Source: an uncultured Candidatus Melainabacteria bacterium (GTDB lineage Bacteria > Cyanobacteriota > Vampirovibrionia > Gastranaerophilales > Gastranaerophilaceae). Taken from it: a DNA stretch of 9,957 bases. The notes under the pieces are model-generated. The model worked only from the letters and a program-made list of their open reading frames with translations, was not told where the DNA came from and searched no databases. The translations under genes and the position numbers were made by a program. The DNA lies in NCBI GenBank assembly GCA_946186335.1, contig CAMHMW010000059.1, forward strand, positions 1 to 9,957, read 5' to 3'. Positions 1-4,990 of this stretch are shown piece by piece (position 1 is the stretch's first letter; every line of letters starts with the position of its first letter).

Positions 1-535
1 GCTCACTTACTAATGCCCTATCATAAAATTTTTCGTATTCAAAACTGTTACTTTTTATCATTTCATATAACTTATTCAATTCCGAAATTCTATTTGCAAG
101 TCCTCTTTGTACGGGATTTTTTTTGTATAAGTCATACTCATTATCTGTCAAAAACAGATTTTCATAAAACTTTCCGCCCAAAGTCTTTTCTGCAAGCCTT
201 AATGTTAATTCAAAGGCTCTGACAGGGATTCCGCACCTGTCATCAACAGGGTTAACGGTACCGTTTATTGCAATTTTCAAGTCAAAATCTTTAAATAAAT
301 CTCTTAACAAATACGCTGTAAAAACACCCATTGACCAGCCTATCAGGGTTTTGTTTTCATAAAACTTAAATTCCTCAAACTCTTGCGGGATATTCATTTC
401 GTTATAATCATAAACAAATAAAACATCATTATCCGCCGGATTTAATTCCTTAAAAGGACAATAGTCAAAACTCCAGCCCGCAAAAAATACTATAAGATTT
501 TTGTTATTCTGTTTATTTAGCCAATTTGCTTTCAT
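1..535 (-). CDS. bioG: BioG-type pimeloyl-ACP methyl ester esterase (DUF452), C-terminus cut by window edge
   Basis: Alpha/beta hydrolase of the BioG (DUF452) type. In this family the enzyme removes the methyl ester from pimeloyl-ACP methyl ester, ending the BioC-started pimelate branch and supplying substrate to BioF. Reading the minus strand from the ATG at 533-535 gives 178 residues with no stop before the edge. Visible family marks are an N-terminal strand then FFAGWSFD (residues 17-24), the nucleophile elbow GWSMG with the likely catalytic Ser68, and the stretch INGTVNPVDDRCGIP (about residues 99-113). The acid and histidine of the triad expected near the C-terminus lie outside or close to the edge, so the triad cannot be confirmed. 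The start overlaps the last 23 bases of bioF in another frame, so translation is probably coupled. The family is usually about 200-220 aa, so only a short tail should be missing. Confidence 0.85.
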   Translation of the reverse strand, partial: MKANWLNKQNNKNLIVFFAGWSFDYCPFKELNPADNDVLFVYDYNEMNIPQEFEEFKFYENKTLIGWSMGVFTAYLLRDLFKDFDLKIAINGTVNPVDDRCGIPVRAFELTLRLAEKTLGGKFYENLFLTDNEYDLYKKNPVQRGLANRISELNKLYEMIKSNSFEYEKFYDRALVSE

Positions 536-1646
536 TTATAAGTTCTTTCAGTTTATTAAGTTCATGTTCTTCAATTTCGCAGGTGAGCGAAATTCTTATA
601 CGGGAAGTTCCCGCAGGTACTGTCGGCGGTCTTATCGGAAGGGTAAAATATCCGTTATGGAACAGAACATCGCACAAATCAACAGTCGCCTGATTTTCTC
701 CGACAACAACAGGAATAATATGACTTTGACTTTCGAATTTCTTTCCGAGAGATAACATTTTTTGCCTTTTGTTACTTACCAAAGGTAATTTATTTTCAAT
801 AATCCATTTTGTAAAAGCAACATTAATGGGTGGGATAGCAGTTGAAAAAATAAATGAACGTGATTTATTTATGAGAAAATCAATAAGTGTTTTGGAGCCC
901 GTTACAAAAGCCCCCATTGAGCCAATTGCCTTTCCGAATGTTCCCACAATTAAATCTACTTCATTGATTATCCCGAGAGTTTCGGCAACACCCAAACCTT
1001 TATCCCCAAAAACGCCAAAGGCATGAGCCTCATCAATTATCATCACGCAATTGTATTTCTTTTTGAGTTCGATAATTTTTTTGAGCGGAGCAATATCCCC
1101 GTCCATTGAAAATACGCTTTCGGTTATTATAAAAGCGTTATTAAAATTCTTTCTTTCCCGCTCTAAAAGAGTTTCCAAACATTGCATATCATTATGCGGA
1201 TAGCGAAAAAATTTGCCCTGAGACAACTGCATACCGTCAATTATACTTGCATGATTTAATTTGTCGGAAAAAATCACATCCCCTTTTTGGCACAATGCAC
1301 TCGAAATCCCGACGTTTGCATGATAACCGCTGTTATAAAGAAGGGTTTTTTCCTTTTCATACAGAGCAGACAGCATTTCTTCAAGTTCTTTATATACAGG
1401 CAATGTTCCCGTCAAAAGACGTGCAGATGCACTCCCGAAGGAATATTTATCCCCCGCAGAATCAAGAAATTCTTTCGTGATTTCTTTGTTATCCGCAAAA
1501 TTCAGATAATTATTTGAGGACAGATTAAGAAGTTTTTTCCCTTTAAAATAAATGTATTTTTCATCTTTACCTTCATAATCTTTTAAATCTCTGAAATGCG
1601 ATTTTTCTTTAAGTTCATCTAATATTTGAGAATATGTTTCGTACAT
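513..1646 (-). CDS. bioF: 8-amino-7-oxononanoate synthase
   Basis: PLP-dependent alpha-oxoamine synthase, 377 aa, that condenses pimeloyl-ACP (or -CoA) with L-alanine to 8-amino-7-oxononanoate, the first step of biotin ring assembly in the cytosol. Motifs in order are SSNNYLNF (43-50), the glycine-containing ARLLTG (75-80), YNSGYHAN (104-111, cofactor ring stacking region), HAS (132-134), FSMDGD (179-184), DEAHAFGVFG (205-214, with Asp205 and His208 contacting PLP), TFGKAIG with Schiff-base Lys239, and C-terminal PPTVPAGTSRIRIS (340-353). Length is normal for the family. Related enzymes (2-amino-3-ketobutyrate CoA ligase, serine palmitoyltransferase) share these motifs, but the overlapping bioG partner fixes the call as BioF. 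The ATG at 1646 has no strong Shine-Dalgarno. A hairpin lies 36 bases upstream, so expression may depend on read-through or a weak local promoter. Confidence 0.95.
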   Translation of the reverse strand: MYETYSQILDELKEKSHFRDLKDYEGKDEKYIYFKGKKLLNLSSNNYLNFADNKEITKEFLDSAGDKYSFGSASARLLTGTLPVYKELEEMLSALYEKEKTLLYNSGYHANVGISSALCQKGDVIFSDKLNHASIIDGMQLSQGKFFRYPHNDMQCLETLLERERKNFNNAFIITESVFSMDGDIAPLKKIIELKKKYNCVMIIDEAHAFGVFGDKGLGVAETLGIINEVDLIVGTFGKAIGSMGAFVTGSKTLIDFLINKSRSFIFSTAIPPINVAFTKWIIENKLPLVSNKRQKMLSLGKKFESQSHIIPVVVGENQATVDLCDVLFHNGYFTLPIRPPTVPAGTSRIRISLTCEIEEHELNKLKELINESKLAK

Positions 1647-1682
1647 AAGATTAATTTATTTCAAAAACAAGGGGAATGCAAA

Positions 1683-1714
1683 TTAAAGGGTGCATCATAC
1701 AATGCACCCTTTAA
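1683..1714 (-). terminator. 13-bp perfect hairpin between secreted-protein gene and bioF
   Basis: Arms 1683-1695 and 1702-1714 are perfect reverse complements (core AAAGGGTGCAT / ATGCACCCTTT) around a 6-base loop. It sits 5 bases after the stop of the small secreted protein gene and 36 bases before the bioF start. On the minus strand the 3' arm ends in CCCTTTAA followed by TTTGCATT, so the U-tract is short and interrupted. It could be a weak terminator that lowers bioFG expression relative to upstream genes, or an RNA-processing or stability hairpin. Confidence 0.6.
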
Positions 1715-1719
1715 AAATT

Positions 1720-2004
1720 CTATATACGGTTTTTCCAGACACCACCCTGTCTGTCAACAACAGCATCATAGCAAGACCAGATTCTGAAAATTCCTGTCAA
1801 ACCCAAAACTGCATGCGTTACATTCTTTTCATAACCCTGATCATTGACTGCCTGACCAATTCCGGGCCAAATCAACAAAGACAAAGCACCCGCACCAATA
1901 GAACGACCGCTGACCTTTCCGTTTACTCCATGAGTCCCTGCAAATGCCGGAACACCCATTCCCATAACTGACATTAAAATAACCAATGATAATAACTTCT
2001 TCAT
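1720..2004 (-). CDS. small exported protein, function unknown
   Basis: 94-aa protein that I do not recognise. It starts with a clean signal peptide: KK at 2-3, a hydrophobic core to about residue 17, and a likely signal peptidase I site after AFA (20-22), leaving about 72 residues. The mature part has a Gly-rich start, then a hydrophobic stretch ALSLLIWPGIGQAVND (40-55) and a second one HAVLGLTGIFRIWSCYDA (64-81). The PGxGQ-N pattern resembles that seen in small TM2/DUF5683-like membrane proteins, but this is a weak likeness. The two segments may span or sit on the inner membrane. The start is supported by a run of five G (2011-2015) six bases before the ATG. It is 24 bases downstream of the TonB-C-like gene and is followed by a hairpin. 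Confidence 0.8.
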   Translation of the reverse strand: MKKLLSLVILMSVMGMGVPAFAGTHGVNGKVSGRSIGAGALSLLIWPGIGQAVNDQGYEKNVTHAVLGLTGIFRIWSCYDAVVDRQGGVWKNRI

Positions 2005-2028
2005 ACTATACCCCCTTAAAAATTTTTG

Positions 2029-2481
2029 TTATTTCTTCTTTTCCCAAACATTATAATCGAAAGTAAACTGAACATCAACATATTCCCCTTTAAAATCTTT
2101 CGGCAAAGGTCTGAACGGGGATGATGTTCTTAAAGCCTTAATTGCCGCATTGTCAAATTTTCTGTCCCCTGATGATTTCAAAACAGAATATCGTTTCAAA
2201 GAACCGTCCTTATTTATGGAATAAAACAATGTCGTACTCTTTGAAACATCCTTTGTAGGCGGTTCCCAGTTTGATTTTATTTTTCTCTGCATATCTCGCA
2301 TATATGCACTAAATATTTCGGGATTATCAACATTAGATTTTTCCGTCTTTTTAATTTCAAGAGCAGAATTTTTATGCCAAAAACCTCTTGCATAAACCAT
2401 GCCGCCACCAATAGCGACACCCGTTGCCAAAAGTAAAACTCCCGCAACTATGCCTAATGCTGTTATTTCATCCTTATTCAT
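2029..2481 (-). CDS. membrane-anchored protein with TonB C-terminal-like domain
   Basis: 150 aa. A single N-terminal membrane anchor (about 7-29, Gly/Val/Leu-rich) is followed by a short polar linker (30-55) and a C-terminal TonB/TolA-type domain (about 58-146). Domain marks are YMRDMQRKIKSNWEPP (60-75), LFYSINKDGSL (85-95), VLKSSGDRKFDNAAIKAL (100-117), SPFRPLPKDF (121-130) and VDVQFTFDYNV (135-145). In the family this domain contacts outer-membrane or periplasmic partners. Here the long Pro-rich spacer of classical TonB is missing, so an energy-transducing role across a full periplasm is doubtful, and 'TonB family protein' is the safest name. The start ATG has AAGGA in the end of mtnA seven bases upstream, and only three bases separate the two genes, so translation is likely coupled. 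No TonB-dependent receptor, ExbB or ExbD is in the window. Confidence 0.85.
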   Translation of the reverse strand: MNKDEITALGIVAGVLLLATGVAIGGGMVYARGFWHKNSALEIKKTEKSNVDNPEIFSAYMRDMQRKIKSNWEPPTKDVSKSTTLFYSINKDGSLKRYSVLKSSGDRKFDNAAIKALRTSSPFRPLPKDFKGEYVDVQFTFDYNVWEKKK

Positions 2482-2484
2482 AAA

Positions 2485-3567
2485 CTAATCCTTATTAAAA
2501 GCATCTGCGATTGATTTTTTATAATCGGGACGCAAAATTCCTTTCTCTGTAATTATACCCGCAATAAGTTCATGCGGAGTGACATCAAATCCCGGATTTA
2601 TGATTTTTACTCCCTCGGCACAAATCGGTTTTCCGTTTATATGAGTAACTTCATCATGAGAACGTTCTTCTATAACAATGTCATCACCCGACTTTATGCT
2701 TGTATCAATTGTTGAAAGAGGGGCTGCAACATAAAAAGGAATATTATGATATTTTGCGGCAATAGCAACGGTGTATGTACCGATTTTATTTGCGGCATCA
2801 CCGTTTGCGGCAATTCTGTCCGCCCCGACGCATACCATATCTATCATCCCTTTTTTCATAAAATATGAACACATCCCATCTGTTATAAGTGTTACAGGAA
2901 TTCCGTCCATTGTAAGTTCAAGCGTTGTAATCCTTGCACCCTGCTGACGGGGTCTTGTTTCATCCGCAAAAACCTGAACAGTATTATCTTTTGCATAAGC
3001 CGAACGTACTACCCCGAGTGCCGTACCGTAACCGACTGTTGCCAAAGCTCCCGCATTACAGTGAGTTAAAATAGTTGCACCTTTCGGAACAACCTCTGCA
3101 CCATAATCACCGATTTTCTTATTTATTGCAATATCTTCTTCTTCAAGTTTTTTCCCGTTAATTCTTAATTCATCTACAAGTTTGGTTATTACAGATTCTG
3201 AATCAAGTTCGGAATGACAATACTTCTTTATAATTTCTTTCTGTTTTTCAACCGCCCACATCAGATTTACCGCAGTCGGTCTTGCACTTGCCATATAATC
3301 TGCTTTCTCAAGAAGTTTTGAACAAAATTCCTCAATTGGCAGATTTTGCTCCGCTAATTCCTGAGCATACAACACAACCCCATGCGCACCCGCAATTCCG
3401 ATAGCAGGCGCTCCTCTGACTATCATAGTTTTTATAGCATCAAACATTTTATCCCCTTTTGTAATATTTACATATTCAAAAGAATAAGGAAATTTTGTCT
3501 GATCAACCATTTTCGAATAGTTATCAACCCATTCTATTGTTCTTATTTTTGATGTAAATTCTGCCAT
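2485..3567 (-). CDS. mtnA: S-methyl-5-thioribose-1-phosphate isomerase
   Basis: 360-aa member of the eIF2B alpha/beta/delta-like family. MtnA isomerises methylthioribose-1-phosphate to methylthioribulose-1-phosphate in 5'-methylthioadenosine recycling. Marks are IVRGAPAIGIAGAHGV (49-64), ARPTAVNLMWAVE (95-107), THCNAGALATVGYGTALGV (168-186, catalytic Cys170), DETRPRQQGAR (202-212), VGADRIAANGDAANKIGT (247-264, catalytic Asp250) and NIPFYVAAPLSTID (275-288). These favour MtnA over ribose-1,5-bisphosphate isomerase or a true eIF2B subunit. Residues 117-126 (CHSELDSESV) sit in the variable helical region between ARPTAVN and the EEDIAIN segment and look like a translated repeat element (see the repeat at 3194-3218). 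Neither catalytic motif is touched, so the enzyme should be active. The ATG is preceded by AGGGA eight bases upstream. No other methionine-salvage gene is in the window. Confidence 0.95.
   Translation of the reverse strand: MAEFTSKIRTIEWVDNYSKMVDQTKFPYSFEYVNITKGDKMFDAIKTMIVRGAPAIGIAGAHGVVLYAQELAEQNLPIEEFCSKLLEKADYMASARPTAVNLMWAVEKQKEIIKKYCHSELDSESVITKLVDELRINGKKLEEEDIAINKKIGDYGAEVVPKGATILTHCNAGALATVGYGTALGVVRSAYAKDNTVQVFADETRPRQQGARITTLELTMDGIPVTLITDGMCSYFMKKGMIDMVCVGADRIAANGDAANKIGTYTVAIAAKYHNIPFYVAAPLSTIDTSIKSGDDIVIEERSHDEVTHINGKPICAEGVKIINPGFDVTPHELIAGIITEKGILRPDYKKSIADAFNKD
3194..3218. repeat. palindromic interspersed repeat inserted in frame in mtnA
   Basis: A 25-bp unit built of two near-palindromes, ATTCTGAAT and TTCGGAAT, separated by CAAG (plus strand). 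On the minus strand it reads as codons for HSELDSE within mtnA residues 117-126. I know this type of sequence (GTCATTCCGAAC...ATTC.GAATC, translated HSELDSES) as a dispersed repeat in several unrelated bacterial genomes, comparable in habit to Rickettsia palindromic elements that sit inside genes. No second copy was seen in this window by eye. The reading frame is kept and the site is a surface-variable part of MtnA. Confidence 0.7.
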
Positions 3568-3601
3568 TATCTTTTCCCTTTATTCCGTTAAGTGTATATT
3601 A

Positions 3602-4054
3602 TCAATTCCTTTTTTCGTACATATCTCTCAAAAGATTGATTATATAATACGTCAAAAATCCCGAAAAAGCATTAGTTGTTGCAAAAACTACCGCTATAAA
3701 AGCGATAAAAACAACAAAAAGCCAAACAGGAGCATTTGTAATCATCAGCGTTAAGAAATAATTTGTTGTGTAATGAAAAACCAAAGCCAAAAGGGTCATC
3801 ATTAAGGCATAAACCCCTGAAAACACAAATCCTGTCACAAAACCCGACAACGCCCCCTGAACTATACTGTCCTGTGTTGTTGTCAAATCAAGTTTTCCGT
3901 CCATAATCATAAAAACCATAACAAGCGGAGCAGCAAGAAGAAATACAACAAACAGTATTACAAGCCCCAAATACGGGACAGGCGCAAGCAAACCTAATAT
4001 TACACCCAAAATTGCACTTAATATTATTATGTTTTTCAGAATAATTTTATTCAT
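3602..4054 (-). CDS. four-helix integral membrane protein, function unknown
   Basis: 150-aa very hydrophobic protein that I cannot assign to a family. Likely membrane segments are residues 8-24, 28-51, 67-93 and 109-140, with a polar loop DGKLDLTTTQDS at 52-63 and a short charged tail RDMYEKRN. No signal peptide cleavage site, catalytic motif or transporter signature is visible. Internal Gly/Pro residues (GVILGLLAPVPYLG, 17-30; SGFVTGFVFSG, 70-80) suggest packed helices. The ATG at 4054 has GGGAG about four bases upstream. It lies 30 bases after ruvC and 34 bases before mtnA, so it is almost certainly co-transcribed, but these neighbours do not suggest a shared task. Confidence 0.8.
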   Translation of the reverse strand: MNKIILKNIIILSAILGVILGLLAPVPYLGLVILFVVFLLAAPLVMVFMIMDGKLDLTTTQDSIVQGALSGFVTGFVFSGVYALMMTLLALVFHYTTNYFLTLMITNAPVWLFVVFIAFIAVVFATTNAFSGFLTYYIINLLRDMYEKRN

Positions 4055-4084
4055 AAAACTCCCGAATTATATTATTATTTATAA

Positions 4085-4585
4085 TTATACTCCAAACTTT
4101 TTCAAGTCCTCTAACACATCCGCACTTCTTGTATATGAAATTCCAATAGCAATAGAATCAACCGTATCATCGAGTTTTGGCAAATCTTCAACCCCAAGGC
4201 TCATCTTAACCATACGCTCGACTTCTTTTTTATCAGCACGTCCGTACCCCGTTAAAATCTGCTTAACTTCAATCGGGGTATATTCATAAATCGGGATATT
4301 ATGCTGCTCCAAAACCGTCAGAATTACCCCTCTTGCGTGAGAAACAGGCATAACAGTCGTATAATTTCTAAAAAAGAAAAGTTTTTCTATTGCACAAACA
4401 TCCGGCTTATACATTTCAACAACAGATGTCATATCGTTAAAAATTTCGAGTAACCTCGCAGATTCCCTTTCACCCTTTTTAGTCTGAATAGAACCCGAGT
4501 TTTGCAATTCAACATTTTTGCCGTCATAACCCAGAATACTGTACCCGACAATAGCCATTCCGGGGTCAATTCCCAATATCTTCAT
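4085..4585 (-). CDS. ruvC: crossover junction endodeoxyribonuclease RuvC
   Basis: 166-aa RNase H-fold nuclease that cuts Holliday junctions made during recombinational repair, acting with RuvAB. Features are ILGIDPGMAIVGYSI (3-17) with Asp7 as first metal ligand, CAIEKLFFFRNYTTVMPVSHARGVI (64-88) with Glu67 as the second, a Tyr/Thr-rich EYTPIEVKQILTGYGRADKKEVERMV (101-126) matching the RuvC Y.P..VK....G.G.A.K..V signature, and DDTVDSIAIGI (139-149) giving Asp140 and Asp143 as the last acidic pair. All four catalytic acids are present and the length is typical. No Shine-Dalgarno is visible before the ATG; a promoter ends seven bases upstream, suggesting a leaderless message. It is the first gene of the minus-strand run; ruvA and ruvB are not nearby. 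Confidence 0.96.
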   Translation of the reverse strand: MKILGIDPGMAIVGYSILGYDGKNVELQNSGSIQTKKGERESARLLEIFNDMTSVVEMYKPDVCAIEKLFFFRNYTTVMPVSHARGVILTVLEQHNIPIYEYTPIEVKQILTGYGRADKKEVERMVKMSLGVEDLPKLDDTVDSIAIGISYTRSADVLEDLKKFGV

Positions 4586-4591
4586 ACAAAT

Positions 4592-4620
4592 ATTTTAGCA
4601 ATAATTTATGTTTTAGTAAA
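4592..4620 (-). promoter_or_regulatory. candidate ruvC promoter giving a leaderless mRNA
   Basis: On the minus strand TTTACT (4615-4620) and TAAAAT (4592-4597) are separated by 17 bases, a standard sigma70-type layout. The -10 box ends seven bases (4586-4591 plus one) from the ATG of ruvC, so the expected start of transcription falls on or next to the initiation codon. No ribosome binding site exists in this stretch, which fits leaderless initiation. Confidence 0.5.
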
Positions 4621-4635
4621 TAATTTTGGCAGAGA

Positions 4636-4740
4636 CATAAAAACTGTTTACATCAGGCAACAAATGAGCCACCCTGCCGGAGGGCATTGGTCGTACAAAC
4701 TAAACCACGGTTAGTAGCATTTTGCCCCGTCCGGACGAGG
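4636..4740. other. GC-rich structured block of unknown nature
   Basis: Base composition changes sharply here: positions 4681-4740 are about 53% G+C by hand count, far above the surrounding intergenic DNA. Small inverted repeats are CCCT-GCCGG-AGGG (4672-4684) and CCCCGTCC/GGACGAGG (4725-4740); the second has one mismatch on the plus strand but a G-U pair if transcribed from the minus strand. It may be a structured RNA, a leader of ruvC or a dispersed repeat. I could not match it to SRP RNA, tmRNA, RNase P RNA, 6S RNA or a common riboswitch consensus. Confidence 0.4.
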
Positions 4741-4742
4741 AC

Positions 4743-4770
4743 AAAAAAAGACCTCTTGGTTAAAGAGGTC
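4743..4770 (-). terminator. intrinsic terminator on the minus strand, with no protein gene ahead of it
   Basis: Arms 4750-4757 and 4763-4770 (GACCTCTT / AAGAGGTC) form a perfect 8-bp stem with a 5-base loop, followed on the minus strand by seven T (4743-4749 read as A on plus). This is a textbook intrinsic terminator for leftward transcription. The plus strand has no U-tract after the stem, so it is not a plus-strand terminator. Leftward transcripts must begin at or beyond 4771, yet the next gene (4991) points the other way. It may end a small RNA or act in the long leader of ruvC. Confidence 0.7.
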
Positions 4771-4835
4771 AAGGTTGGTTATTTTTGGTTATGTTATAGT
4801 ATTATGTCAGTTAAAATGTAAGGTTATTTTTGTGT

Positions 4836-4899
4836 TTAAGGGGTAAATATATTTAACTGCTTTTTTATTAAGGGGTAATTATTTGTTTTACATTTTTTC
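4836..4899 (+). repeat. two tandem 32-bp repeats headed by TTAAGGGGTAA
   Basis: TTAAGGGGTAA occurs exactly at 4836-4846 and 4868-4878, 32 bases apart, close to three helical turns. The flanking T-rich tails also partly match, including a six-T run at the same offset, so about two thirds of the 32 positions agree. The second copy joins a long inverted repeat: 4868-4881 pairs with 4900-4912 around an 18-base loop. Spacing on one helix face and location upstream of a promoter suggest operator sites, but an RNA hairpin is equally possible. Confidence 0.5.
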
Positions 4900-4912
4900 T
4901 AATTACCCTCAA
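4868..4912 (-). ncRNA. candidate small-RNA hairpin on the minus strand (5' part; terminator at 4743)
   Basis: Read on the minus strand, TTGAGGGTAATTA (4912-4900) pairs with TAATTACCCCTTAA (4881-4868) with one bulged C, giving a 13-bp stem and 18-base loop. One pair is G-U on the minus strand but an A-C mismatch on the plus strand, which slightly favours leftward transcription. About 100 bases on lies the orphan leftward terminator, so a transcript of roughly 170-200 nt is conceivable. No convincing minus-strand promoter was found upstream, so this stays speculative. Confidence 0.25.
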
Positions 4913-4952
4913 TATTAATATTTGCCCGTTTTGAATTAAACATTTACAAAAC

Positions 4953-4981
4953 TTAACAAAACACATGATTTATTGTACTAT
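4953..4981 (+). promoter_or_regulatory. promoter of the cysteine-cluster gene
   Basis: TTAACA (4953-4958) and TACTAT (4976-4981) are spaced by 17 bases. The predicted transcription start, about seven bases after the -10 box, is within a few bases of the ATG at 4991. This argues against the longer TTG start at 4973, which would overlap the -10 box, and suggests a leaderless or near-leaderless message like that of ruvC. Confidence 0.5.
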
Positions 4982-4990
4982 CATGAAGTT

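Larger units (their letters stand above)
4586..4972. other. 387-base gene-free divergent region
   Basis: Region between ruvC (minus) and the cysteine-cluster gene (plus). It holds the ruvC promoter next to the gene, a GC-rich block with small inverted repeats (about 4640-4740), a minus-strand terminator hairpin (4743-4770), AT-rich sequence with the 11-mer GGTTATTTTTG repeated exactly at 4777-4787 and 4822-4832, a 32-bp tandem repeat (4836-4899), and the promoter of the plus-strand gene. No open frame here looks like a conserved protein: short frames cross it on both strands but match nothing I know. Confidence 0.7.

Noticed and set aside
513..1517. Several plus-strand open frames of 70-90 codons inside bioF
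   Set aside because: They are antisense to a gene with a full set of PLP-enzyme motifs and have no motifs of their own.
4621..4770. Known ncRNA: SRP RNA, tmRNA, RNase P RNA, 6S RNA, T-box or cobalamin/FMN riboswitch
   Set aside because: None of the conserved cores I can recall (for example the SRP tetraloop region, tmRNA T-arm, RNase P GAGGAAAGTCC, T-box GGTGGTACCGCG) is present.
4743..4770. Attenuator with alternative anti-terminator pairing for ruvC
   Set aside because: The upstream minus-strand sequence is poor in G and offers no stretch that could pair with either terminator arm, so classical attenuation is not visible.
4502..4774. Open frames crossing the GC-rich block on the plus strand, including one running from about 4640 through the terminator to about 4816, and a 24-residue minus-strand frame starting near 4687
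   Set aside because: No ribosome binding site or protein motif, and frames cross hairpins and the terminator; composition suggests a structured or repeat region rather than coding.
4836..4912. CRISPR array from the TTAAGGGGTAA repeats
   Set aside because: Only two direct copies of 11 bp with immediate tandem spacing, no 30-bp-class repeats with unique spacers, and no cas gene.
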